From CBDDEC01 sp965198045 (GTDB lineage Bacteria > Chloroflexota > Dehalococcoidia > UBA2979), in NCBI GenBank assembly GCA_965198045.1, contig CBDAOL010000007.1, positions 124,001 to 188,000 on the forward strand: a stretch of 64,000 nucleotides of DNA, given 5' to 3'. The number at the start of each line of letters is the position of its first letter. Positions within the stretch are counted from its first letter, which is position 1. The position numbers and the translations under genes are program-made. This document shows, in pieces, positions 51,544 to 60,062 of the stretch. The notes below the pieces were generated by a model that ran no database searches, was not told where the DNA came from, and was given only the letters and a program-made list of their open reading frames with translations.

Positions 51544-52364
51544 TCTCACGGGGTCAGGTCAGACTCTTTGGACCCGATGATCCCGACGACATCGCATTTG
51601 TCGATGACCTGCTGGACGCGATGGAGGCGGAGCTCTGCATCGACTCTGCGCGTGTCTTCTCCACGGGCTTCTCCTCCGGCGCAGCTCTGTCGGTACGACT
51701 TGCCTGCGACCTCTCCGATCGCATTGCGGCCATCGCCCCCGTCGCGGGAGTCTACTTTCCCCCGTCTAACGTTCATATACCCGAGTCGGCCTGCCTCTCG
51801 ACGCGGCCGGTCCCCGTCATCGCCTTCCACGGGATCGACGACAAGGGTGTCCCATTCGAGGGCAGCGAGCGGGTGAACCGACTGATCCCCTGGGTTATCG
51901 CACTAGCCGCGATCGGGGGTGGGCTAGTGCTCTACCGCAGGAGCAGACGAGGAGGCTGGCGGGCCATCGGCATGAGTGCCTTTGCCCTCGCAGTCGGCGC
52001 CCTGCTGGTCTTCGCGCTGACTGACCCTGCGTTCGAGAGTATTGGAGGGCGGCGGTCTATCGAGGACGAACATATACCGGGCTGGGCGGCGCACAACGGC
52101 TGCGCCAGCGTGCCAGTGGAGGAGCAAGTAACCCAGAACGTTCGGTTAGTTCGCTATGAGGAATGCGAAGACGGCGCGACAGTTGAGCTGTACGCTATCG
52201 ACGGTGGCGGACACCAGTGGCCAGACGCCACGTTCGAATTGAGACAAAGGGGACCGCCGAGCCGTTTTAACCCGGACTTCGGCACCCTTACCCACGAGAT
52301 CAGCGCTAACGACCTGATGTGGGACTTCTTCGCGGCCCACCCGCTGTCGGCGGCACGGGAGTGA
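51544..52364 (+). pseudogene. PHB depolymerase/LpqC-type esterase, N-terminus lost, with internal two-helix membrane insert
   Basis: The frame runs straight out of the IS end. It reads PDDIAFVDDLLDAMEAELCIDSARVF, then the nucleophile elbow GFSSG, AIAPVAG, the Asp segment FHGIDDKGVPFEG and the His in GGGHQWPD: a secreted esterase of the LpqC/poly-hydroxybutyrate depolymerase group. The first 100 or so residues, including the signal peptide, are missing. Between the Asp segment and IPGWAAHNGC, about 60 residues with two hydrophobic helices (IPWVIALAAIGGGLVLY and AFALAVGALLVFAL) are inserted in frame, which ordinary members lack. ATG 51621 is only an internal Met. Confidence 0.75.
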
Positions 52365-52384
52365 CCTGCCCCCATCACGCCCGC

Positions 52385-52804
52385 CGCGGGCAAGATCGCC
52401 TTCGTACCGCGATCCCCTTCAGCTTTGAGATCTACGTCATGAACGCCGACGGCTCCTCGCGCGACGGCCTGCGCTTCGCCATCGCTGCACAGCAGGCACT
52501 CGACGCCCGCAGCGCCTCGCTCGACGCATCAGACGACAGCGTCACGCCGGTGCGCGTACGCATGGGTCTGCACGTCGGCGAGGTCGTGCGTGAGGACACG
52601 GGCGAGCGCGCCGACTTCTATGGCCGCCACGTCGCGATGGCGGAGCGCGTCGCCTCGCAGGCCTCCGGCGGTGAGGTGCTCGTCTCCTCGCTGTTACGCG
52701 AGCTCATCGAGCCCTCCGGCGAGTTCGCCTTCGCGTCGCGCGAGCCGGTGGCCTTCAAGGGCCTCGACGGCGAGCACCTGTCGTACGCAGTGGGGTGGGC
52801 GTGA
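52385..52804 (+). pseudogene. Chimeric remnant: WD40-like (PD40) repeat joined to class III cyclase C-terminus
   Basis: The first bases code, in two frames, for pieces of a TolB-type PD40 beta-propeller repeat (GKIAFV, then FEIYVMNADGSS). This passes without a gap into the second half of a class III nucleotide cyclase domain: LRFAIAAQQALDAR, VRVRMGLHVGEV, DFYGRHVAMAERVASQASGGEVLVSSLL and FKGLDGEHLSYAV. The catalytic metal Asp residues of the first half are missing. ATG 52439 could give 121 residues. The stop overlaps the next ATG (TGATG). Confidence 0.65.
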
Positions 52805-54096
52805 TGGCCGCGCCGCCGATTCAGTACCTCACAACCGACGACGGTATTCGGCTGGCGTACTCGACGGTTGGTCAAGGCGTGCCGGTGATCGTCCTGCCGA
52901 ACGAATCGCTCTCGATGACCGGTCGATGGAGAGTCCCGCAAATCGTCTCGTTCTACGAGCGGCTGGGTCAGGGACGTCAACTCGTGACGTACGACCGACG
53001 CGGCTTTGGATTGTCCGACCTCGCCGACGTCGCAACCAGCCTTGATCAGGCTGTCGCTGACATCATCTCGGTCGCCGACGAACTAGAGCTGGAGGCGTTT
53101 GATGTCTTTGGCACTAGAGATGGCCTCGCCATCGGACTAGCAGCAACCCATCCCGATCGAGTCCGCCGGCTCGTTCTCTGGGATCCCGTCGCCAAGATCG
53201 ACGAACTTCTCGCGACGCCGGTCATCGAGATGGGACGGCGGATGATCGAGGGGGACTGGACCACCTATTGGGAGAGCATGCTCAAGATGCTGGACCTGCC
53301 AAGTGAGTATGCCGGTGCCTGGGCGGAGTCGATCAGCCAGGAGAGCTACCGGCGGATGTACGACAGCGGTGTCGGCGTGGACATCACGCCGCTATTCGAT
53401 TCGGTCCGGTCCGAGACGCTCGTTGTGGGATACACAGAGGCCAGCTACTCACCGCCCGGCGCAGCCCGCGCTGCTGCCGCTGGAATCCAGGGTGCACGTT
53501 TCGTTCAGCTCGGCGGGTCACCGTATGTCCCCTGGCACGCCGAGACGATCAACGATGTCCTCGAGGCGGTGCTCCCGTTCCTCGACGAAGGAGCACCGTC
53601 CTACCGGACCGAGCCGGGCGGGTTCCAGACCATCCTGTTCACGGACCTCGAAGCCAGCACGCCGCTGACTCAGCGCCTCGGCGACGAGGGCGCGCAGGAG
53701 CTGCTCCGAGGCCACAACACGACCGTCCGCACGGCGCTCGACGAGCACGGTGGCCGCGAGGTGAAGCACACCGGCGACGGCATCATGGCCAGCTTCCCCG
53801 CGGCGGTCTCTGCGGTGACGGTGGCGCTCCAGATCCAGCGCGGGCTAGCAGGCGGCGAGGTACGGGTGCGCGTCGGGCTGAATGCGGGCGAGCCGATCGC
53901 TGAGGACGATGACTTGTTTGGCCTGAGCGTGATCAAGGCGGCGCGTATCGCCGACCGGGCGGAGCCGGGTCAGGTGCTGGTCAGCCGCGTGGTGATGGAT
54001 CTCTGCGAGGGGAAGACGTTCAAGTTCGCCTCGCTGGGGGATGTGAGCCTCAAAGGGTTCGATCAAGCGGTGACGTTGTTCGAGGTGACGGCATGA
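52804..54096 (+). CDS. Alpha/beta-hydrolase-like sensor fused to class III adenylate/guanylate cyclase
   Basis: The 430-residue protein has an alpha/beta-hydrolase fold (1-265) and a class III cyclase domain (275-430). The cyclase keeps GFQTILFTDLEAST and KHTGDGIMASF (both metal Asp), VGLNAGEP and SVIKAARIA, so it should make cAMP or cGMP. In the hydrolase part the nucleophile elbow GxSxG reads GTRDG with Arg105 in place of Ser, so it is probably a ligand sensor rather than an enzyme. Fusions of this type are known in Actinobacteria and Chloroflexota. The next, similar gene overlaps by ATGA (54093-54096). Confidence 0.9.
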   Translation: MAAPPIQYLTTDDGIRLAYSTVGQGVPVIVLPNESLSMTGRWRVPQIVSFYERLGQGRQLVTYDRRGFGLSDLADVATSLDQAVADIISVADELELEAFDVFGTRDGLAIGLAATHPDRVRRLVLWDPVAKIDELLATPVIEMGRRMIEGDWTTYWESMLKMLDLPSEYAGAWAESISQESYRRMYDSGVGVDITPLFDSVRSETLVVGYTEASYSPPGAARAAAAGIQGARFVQLGGSPYVPWHAETINDVLEAVLPFLDEGAPSYRTEPGGFQTILFTDLEASTPLTQRLGDEGAQELLRGHNTTVRTALDEHGGREVKHTGDGIMASFPAAVSAVTVALQIQRGLAGGEVRVRVGLNAGEPIAEDDDLFGLSVIKAARIADRAEPGQVLVSRVVMDLCEGKTFKFASLGDVSLKGFDQAVTLFEVTA

Positions 54097-55415
54097 CGCA
54101 AGCGAGCGCCCTTCGCTATGCGGTTACATCTGACAACGTGGACATCGCCTATGCAGTCGTTGGCGAGGGCCGCCCGGTGGTATACGCCGGTCGTTTCGCC
54201 AACCCGGGGATCGATCTGACGCTCGCGTCGCCACGCTGGATGAAGCAGTTCGAACCGCTCCAACATCGTGCGCTTGTCCTCTTCGACTGGCGCGGCCTGG
54301 GTGCCTCGGGCGTCTCGACAGACGGCTTCACGGCGGAAGGGTTCAGGCTGGATCTGGCGGCCGTCATCGATGCCGTCGGGTCGGAGCCGGTAGACCTCGT
54401 CGCGCGTGGTGCGCCCATCGACCTCGCGCTCGAGTTCGCGGCGAAGCACCCCGAGCGCGTGCGGCGATTGGTCCTCGACGCGACGCCCGCGGGGCTCGAC
54501 CCTGAGGGGCGATTCGCAGGCGTCCTTCAGGCCGCCGCCTCCTCGGACTGGTCGCTCTCCGCCGAGTTGGTTGCGCTACTCCTCTACGGTTTCATCGACA
54601 GCGATCTCGCCCGTGAGGTCCACCTGCGACTCGCGACCAGCCTCGACAGGGACCGCTGGCGCGAGCTGTTGGCCGCAACGTCGGCGTTCGGAGATCCGGA
54701 GGCGCGCACAGTTGAACTCGCCTCACAGGTCCAGGCCCCGACGCTGATCTATCAGAGCCGTTCCGCATCTGCCGACGCACAGGCAAGGACTCGCGGCCAG
54801 GTTGCGCGGCTTCGCGATGGCAGACTGATCGTCGACGAGTCGGGCCGCGAGGACTTCCAGAAGGTGTGGAGGGTCACCGGTGCGTTCCTGGATGAGGAGG
54901 CACCGTTGGACGGCGGGGCAGCGGGGCTCCAGACAATCCTCTTCACCGACCTCGTGGGCTCGACCGCGATGCAGTCCCGCCTGGGCGACGACGGAGCGAT
55001 GGAGGTGCTGCGCGCACATGACGCTGCGGTTCGGCAGGCCATCGGCGATTTCAACGGTCGCGAAGTGAAGCACACCGGCGATGGCATGATGACCGCCTTC
55101 GGCTCCGCCGCCGACGCCGTGAACTGCGCCCTGACGGTGCGCCGCGACATCGCGACCTACAACGACACCCACGAGGGCGAAGAACTGCTCGTGCGCTTCG
55201 GTCTCAATGCAGGTGAACCGATCGCGGAGGACGACGATCTCTTTGGCTCAGCGTCACGCTGGCGGTGCGCATCGGGGACTGGGGCGAGCCGGGGCAGGTG
55301 CTGGTCTCCGATGTGGTGTGGCAACTGCTGCTCGGCAAGGGGTTCGAGTTCACCGCGGTCGGCCAAGTTGAAGCGATCGGGCGAGCCGGTCGCGCTCCAA
55401 CGGATCATCGCTTGA
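54093..55415 (+). pseudogene. Second hydrolase-like/cyclase fusion with two compensating indels
   Basis: It is coded like its neighbour: a hydrolase-like domain with the elbow changed to LVARGAPID (Gly106 for Ser), then GLQTILFTDLVGST and KHTGDGMMTAF with both metal Asp. After DDDLFG the frame is wrong: one C is missing near 55248 (compare GGCCTCAGCG at 63118). The correct residues (SVTLAVRIGDWGEPGQVLVSDVV) then lie in another frame until about 55371, where a 5-base gap between GA repeats restores the first frame for SGEPVALQRIIA. The net change is minus six bases, so the ORF ends normally but about 40 residues, including part of the active site, are scrambled. Confidence 0.8.
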
Positions 55416-55492
55416 CGCTGCGGCCATCCGACCCAAGCGGCGTCCAGATCGAGTGTCGAGGTGTAGTATTCACGTGCACGTGAGGGTTGCGC

Positions 55493-57052
55493 TTGACACT
55501 GGCCGACGGGACCGCTGCACCTGTGTTTGAGGGCGCTCGCAGCGTCGAGCCGGCGCTCGACGAGCCCGGCTACAACCTCGCGTCCCAGATTTTCCGCGAC
55601 GAGCGCCCCCGCAGCAGGCGTCGACCTGCCAGCGAGAACGTCAGTGCACGCTACAACCTCGCCGCCCGTATCTACGGCAACGGTGAAGCGGTAGCCGCCG
55701 CAGTCCGGACGCCCGCCGAGGTCTTCGAAGCTCCTCCGGTTGTTCCGACCGTGGTGGCCGTGCCCGAGCCTCCGCGTAGCTGGCGTCTGCCGAGGACGTT
55801 CGAGGCGCTCGAGTTCGGACCGTTCCGCTGGTACATGGGCGCGATGATCTGGTGGAACGCGGCAATGAGCATGCAGATGCTCGTCCGCGGCTACCTCGCC
55901 TTCAACCTCACTGGCGACTTCCGCGCGCTCGGCCTGGTCAGCATCGGCTCCGCGTTGCCGATGCTCGTGCTCTCCCCTGTGGGCGGCGTGATTTCCGACC
56001 GCACCTCCCGGCGCGCGGTCCTGCAGCTCGGACAGATCTCAAGTCTCGTCATCAGCATCGTCATGGCACTGCTGCTCTTCTCAGGCCAGCTCGAGTTCTG
56101 GCACCTGGTCGGTGCCTCAGTGGCGCAGGGCATGATGATGTCGCTGGTCATGCCCTCGCGCGAGACGTTCCTGCCAGAGGTGGTGGGCATTGGGCGGCTG
56201 ATGAACGCCATCCCACTTCAAGATGCGGGGATGAACATGACGCAGCTGCTCGCGCCCGCCGTCGCCGGCTTCATGATCGACTGGATCGGCGCTGGCTCGG
56301 TCTACAGCGTCATGGCTGCAATGTACGCATTGTCGGTGATCGCGCTCTTCGGCGTGCGCTCGATGTCGCCCGGGGAACTCGAGACCTCGCGCAGCGCGCT
56401 GGGGCGCGCCGGACCCGCCCTGGTGAGGAGCGCTGGTCGTACTAACCGCGGCAGCGCGTTCTCCGAGATCGGCGCGGGACTACGCTACATCGTTCGCGAC
56501 CGCACGATCCTCGCGATCGTGTCGCTTTCGTTCCTTACCTCGGTGCTGGCGATGCCGATCCGCATGCTGCTCCCCGGCTACGTCGGCGCAGTCTTCGGCG
56601 ACTCCGGTTCGACGCTCGGATTGCTGCAAAGCTCGATGGCGATCGGCGCCCTCGTTGGCGCGCTGGGACTGGCCACGATGCGCATGCGACGTTACCGAGG
56701 GCTACTCTTCGCCGGGAGCGCGGTGCTCATGGGCGTCGCGATGATGGCGTTCTCGACGAGCAGTCTCTTCGTCGCCGGCGCGATAGGGCTGTTCGTGATC
56801 GGCGCAGGGTCTTCGGGCCGCCAGTCGACGAGCCGGATCCTGGTCCAGGAGTACGTCGAGGATGAGTACCGGGGCCGGGTCATGGCGGTCTACATGATGC
56901 AGTTCAGCCTCATGTCCGTGGGCGTGTTATTCGTCAGCATAATGATGCAGGCGATCGGCGCCCAGCTCACGATCGCGGCGCTCGGTGCGCTCCTGGTCGT
57001 TGCCACCGGGCTTTTCGTTGTTCTCGTGCCGCGTCTGCGATCACTCGCCTAG
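55493..57052 (+). CDS. MFS transporter (EntS-like exporter family)
   Basis: The 519-residue protein has a cytosolic N-terminal tail of about 100 residues and then about 12 helices of an MFS_3/EntS-type exporter. GGVISDRTSRRAVLQLGQ is the conserved loop between helices 2 and 3. The tail contains two similar segments (PGYNLASQIF and ARYNLAARIYG). TTG 55493 is chosen since GAGGG lies 6 bases upstream; TTG 55487 is too close. It may export a small molecule; the substrate is unknown. Confidence 0.88.
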   Translation: MTLADGTAAPVFEGARSVEPALDEPGYNLASQIFRDERPRSRRRPASENVSARYNLAARIYGNGEAVAAAVRTPAEVFEAPPVVPTVVAVPEPPRSWRLPRTFEALEFGPFRWYMGAMIWWNAAMSMQMLVRGYLAFNLTGDFRALGLVSIGSALPMLVLSPVGGVISDRTSRRAVLQLGQISSLVISIVMALLLFSGQLEFWHLVGASVAQGMMMSLVMPSRETFLPEVVGIGRLMNAIPLQDAGMNMTQLLAPAVAGFMIDWIGAGSVYSVMAAMYALSVIALFGVRSMSPGELETSRSALGRAGPALVRSAGRTNRGSAFSEIGAGLRYIVRDRTILAIVSLSFLTSVLAMPIRMLLPGYVGAVFGDSGSTLGLLQSSMAIGALVGALGLATMRMRRYRGLLFAGSAVLMGVAMMAFSTSSLFVAGAIGLFVIGAGSSGRQSTSRILVQEYVEDEYRGRVMAVYMMQFSLMSVGVLFVSIMMQAIGAQLTIAALGALLVVATGLFVVLVPRLRSLA

Positions 57053-57226
57053 TTCTAGAACTGACGGAGCTTGTTTACAGTCAGCGTCTCCCCAGATGTG
57101 AGGAGCAGCGATGACTGAGCAGATGCAGCGCCGCGTGGTGGCGCCGGCGGTCACGTTCGGCGGCGACGTCGTTTGCGAACGCCGGGCGCTAATTTCTCTC
57201 GGAAAGAAACGTCCTTGCTCGCGCTT

Positions 57227-57367
57227 CTACTCGCCTCTCGCGGGATCCGCCTCACCGCGCCCCAGGCGTCGCGCAAAGCTCAACTCATGCCCGTCCGGGT
57301 CGCGCAGGTGGAAGTAACGCTCGCCCCAGGACGCATCGCGCGGCGCGAAGAGCGGGCGAAGCCCCGG
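57227..57367 (-). pseudogene. C-terminal fragment of a glyoxalase/VOC-family protein
   Basis: The minus strand reads PGLRPLFAPRDASWGERYFHLRDPDGHELSFARRL, the typical last two strands of a glyoxalase/bleomycin-resistance protein including the metal-binding Glu. The upstream part is not coded in any frame, so only the 3' end remains. The rest of 57053-57403 holds no supported gene. Confidence 0.65.
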
Positions 57368-57403
57368 TCCGGTCGCACGCGCTCGGACGAGACGGTGGAG
57401 CTG

Positions 57404-57838
57404 ATGCCGTCTGATGCGGAGCAACGCGGATGGACGAGAACGAGCGCATGGGCGTTCTCGGCGTGGTTGGTCGGCGGGCTCGCGCTACTTGGCGTCGCGG
57501 TGATGCGGGCCGAGCTTGGTTGTGAGGCTGGAGACGACGAGTGCGCCTGGCGCAATCTGGAAATCTTCGCGGTCGCCGCTCCCATCGCGTTCCTCTGGCT
57601 GATTGGGCTCCTCGGGTTCATCGTGCAGATTCCCGCGCTGCGGCCTTGGATGGGGCTCGGACTCGGGCTCTTGCTGATTGGCGCTGGCGTAGCATGGGAG
57701 CTGAGTTCACGCCGCTTCGCCATTCACGTTTTCTTGGGTGCTGGGCTGATGCTCATTGGCCTGGGAGTGACAGCCTTGGCCTGGCGCTCGACGAAGCGTC
57801 AGAGGGCTAGTAGTCCTCCTCGCCGGAGCGAAAACTGA
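57404..57838 (+). CDS. Four-helix membrane protein
   Basis: This 144-residue protein (ATG 57404) has four hydrophobic segments (about 15-35, 49-72, 78-97 and 103-124) and a basic tail. Two Cys lie in the first loop (LGCEAGDDECAW). It has no known family. The open frame upstream of the ATG is antisense to the glyoxalase fragment and not credible. Confidence 0.6.
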   Translation: MPSDAEQRGWTRTSAWAFSAWLVGGLALLGVAVMRAELGCEAGDDECAWRNLEIFAVAAPIAFLWLIGLLGFIVQIPALRPWMGLGLGLLLIGAGVAWELSSRRFAIHVFLGAGLMLIGLGVTALAWRSTKRQRASSPPRRSEN

Positions 57839-57892
57839 TGTCGATGACGATACCAGCCCCTCCCAGCTCGCGTTGTCATCATGTTCGCGCTA

Positions 57893-58284
57893 TCAGCCGG
57901 TGTAGCCCCGGCGCTTCCATGTCTTCCACAGGTATTCGCAGTTCAAGCACTTCGTTGTCGTGGTGTCGGGCCCGCGCGAGACCAACTTGGGGCGACAGGA
58001 CCCGCAGTAGGGGCCATCGCATGACCGGCACACACCCCAAGGAGGCGCCGGAGAAATCGACCCGGACGCCTACCACAGACCACGCAGACGCCAGCTTCAC
58101 GGGCCACGGCGGAGCGTCGCAGCCCCTCCGCACGAGCCGCATCGCGGGTCGAGCGTTCCTGTTCACGAGCGCGGCGCACTTGTTCACGAGCGCGCCGCGC
58201 TAACGGCTTGAACGGCTCACCACACGACCGGCAGCTAGCCCGGTTGTCGCCGTTCTCCGTGGAGCATTGTGGGCAGACCAGCAT
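57893..58284 (-). pseudogene. Zinc-ribbon protein, frameshifted by a TG dinucleotide expansion
   Basis: The minus strand begins MLVCPQCSTENGDNRASCRSCGEPF, a zinc-ribbon, followed by a long basic helix and CVVCGRRPG. At 58029-58036 the coding strand has one TG too many (GTGTGTGCC). Removing it gives LLGVCRSCDGPYCGSCRPKL and continues to KCLNCEYLWKTWKRRGYTG, with stop at 57893, adding three more Cys pairs. As written the frame ends early at 57943. It resembles zinc-ribbon proteins of accessory regions with unknown role. Confidence 0.65.
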
Positions 58285-58696
58285 TGTGGGCCGATGTTGC
58301 CTGAGAGGCTTCAAGACGCTGCGGGCACAGCCCGCACACGCGAGCGGCTTTTGCGACCCCCTGAGCCGCGTCGTCGAGCCTCGCTGGCCGAGTGCTTTGC
58401 CCTGTGACTGGGGGCACCAAGTTTGAAATCATCTTCGACGCTATTTCCAGTCCTCACGGACCCGACTTCAATCGGAGGGCGCGGGTCAGGTTCACCGCGC
58501 CGCGAGGCCCATCTCCTGGAGTTGCACGAGGGCGCCCTCGAAGGTCGGCCCGATAGCGCGACCTCATGGCTGGTCAAGTTCGTCACAACCGACAACACCG
58601 CGCAGTCGGGGACGCAATACTGCGTACGCCATCTGCGCGCTCGTGAGTCCATGAGCCTCGGTAGGGCTCCGGTGTGACGATGCGGCTAGCTGGAGG

Positions 58697-58724
58697 TTGA
58701 CATAGGAATCACGTGCATTATGTT
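58697..58724 (+). promoter_or_regulatory. Sigma-70-like promoter
   Basis: TTGACA at 58697-58702 is followed after 16 bases by TATGTT at 58719-58724. The -35 box is perfect. The 100-odd bases downstream code for no protein, but end in a large hairpin. Confidence 0.45.
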
Positions 58725-58730
58725 TGTGAA

Positions 58731-58872
58731 CCTCGCGGAGGCTCACCGGCAGGTCCAAGCGGCCCCCCGTAACGAGCAACGTGGGGTCAGTGCTGGCCCA
58801 CCGCGATGACCTTCCCTCTGTGCGCGTGGCGGCAGCACATCAGAACCGCGACGGACGCCCGTCGCGGTTCTG
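58731..58872 (+). ncRNA. Candidate small non-coding RNA
   Basis: A transcript from the promoter at 58697 would start near 58731. It would form an imperfect hairpin at 58726-58746 (GTGA-CCTC/GAGG-TCAC) and end in a perfect 14-base-pair stem with a 4-base loop (CAGAACCGCGACGG/CCGTCGCGGTTCTG, 58841-58872). No U run follows the stem, so termination is uncertain, and I know no RNA family that fits. Confidence 0.3.
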
Positions 58873-58911
58873 CACGCTCTGGCCGCCACTTGAGGCCTAA
58901 CTGACCCGTGA

Positions 58912-59091
58912 CTGCGGGTCGCGGCCGCCAACGAGTCAGCCATCGACGCTGGGCAATTCGAGGTGAAGGACGAACAGCTCTACTTCCACGAGCGGGGCGC
59001 TATCAGCGACGTGGAGCGGCTGATGACCGTGCGCAGCCTGTTCGAGGTGGCTCTGGCGCAGTTACAGGAGATGGGCGTCGCGTCACGGTGA
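58912..59091 (+). pseudogene. Protein fragment without start codon
   Basis: The frame reads NESAIDAGQFEVKDEQLYFHERGAISDVERLMTVRSLFEVALAQLQEMGVASR and then stops. The composition is protein-like and amphipathic, but there is no ATG, GTG or TTG before the body. It is probably the 3' end of a lost gene. Confidence 0.4.
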
Positions 59092-59318
59092 CCTCGCTCA
59101 CCCCACCGCGGGCCAATTCGCTAGGCTTGACGGTGCCAGGGCTAATGGACGACTGGCGACACACGCACTGCGAGATACACCACTAGGTCAGGGGCACCGA
59201 GTCGTTCCCCAACCCCGCTTGACGCCAGCGCGTTAGACGGGGTTGCGGACCGGGATAGGCGGGCAGCGACACCATCTCAGACCAAGTCCATACGGTGGGC
59301 GGCGTACAACTTCAGGTG

Positions 59319-59516
59319 ATGGACGAAAAAGCGACTCAGCGTCTGGCGCAAATCCACACGGAGGCCTTCGAGCGGTACCTCGTGGTGGAGCGCGCGTTGC
59401 GCATCGCCGAAGCCTCAGGCCATGAGGCGCATCAGCTGCGAGCTAAGCGCGACCGGCTACGGGAGCGGGCGGCGGGGTACGCGCTAGTCCTCGTGCAGAA
59501 CTCCAGACGCCACTAA
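59319..59516 (+). CDS. Small helical hypothetical protein
   Basis: This 65-residue ORF (ATG 59319; GTG 59295 possible) reads MDEKATQRLAQIHTEAFERYLVVERALRIAEASG..., two long amphipathic helices rich in Arg and Glu. No ribosome site is striking. There is no recognised family. Confidence 0.45.
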   Translation: MDEKATQRLAQIHTEAFERYLVVERALRIAEASGHEAHQLRAKRDRLRERAAGYALVLVQNSRRH

Positions 59517-59656
59517 GTTCGCGCTCTGGGGCACCTGGATTCATAGCGCCGCTTCCTTCCTCGTGGAGGGCGGCATCTAGCAGAACATACGTGACGGGGC
59601 GGGCGTCTGAAAAACCAACCTCTTGGCAGGCCGCCAGGCCTCTTCGAGATGACTAA

Positions 59657-59779
59657 ACCACAATCGCGGCGCTCGATGGCACCGACTCCGGCGGACGCGA
59701 CTTGCGCGTCAACGAGGCGAGGCCCAGACGCGAAGGTGGTGGTGGTGGATACGGCGGCGGTGGCGGCTATCGCCGCTAG
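59657..59779 (+). pseudogene. C-terminal remnant of an RRM RNA-binding protein
   Basis: The frame reads AALDGTDSGGRDLRVNEARPRREGGGGGYGGGGGYRR and stops. This is the last strand of an RNA-recognition motif plus the Gly-rich tail of small bacterial RNA-binding proteins. A TAA lies directly upstream in frame and no RNP motifs precede, so the main body is gone. Its terminator-like hairpin remains at 59848. Confidence 0.65.
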
Positions 59780-59847
59780 TCGCTCGCGCGCCAGAATGGA
59801 CCGCTGAAAGAGATCGGGGCCTCGCGGCCGAGTGTGGTCCTTGAGCA

Positions 59848-59877
59848 GAGCCCGCCTTCGGCCGGGCTCCCTTCTTT
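59848..59877 (+). terminator. Rho-independent terminator
   Basis: GAGCCCG pairs with CGGGCTC across a CTTCGG-containing loop, followed by CCTTCTTT. It lies 70 bases after the RRM remnant and before the CoA-transferase gene. The rest of 59517-60062 shows no other feature. Confidence 0.65.
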
Positions 59878-60062
59878 GCTGGCCTCTGGCAGTTACGGAG
59901 GTGAGGCCGACTGAACCGTCTCACGCTCAAGACCAGCACGGCGGCCGTCATCCCGCGGTCGGGTCGCGCAATGTTGATGCGATGCGCAGCCCCAGTCACG
60001 AACGTGTTGTCGAACATCTCCCAGCTTGTCCATAATCAGTGCAGCAAGAGGGAGGATCTGCC

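Larger units (their letters stand above)
58285..58911. other. Gene-free region with promoter and large hairpin
   Basis: I see no protein gene in these 627 bases. They contain a sigma-70-like promoter (58697-58724) and a perfect 14-base-pair hairpin (58841-58872), annotated separately; together they could define a small RNA. Confidence 0.4.
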
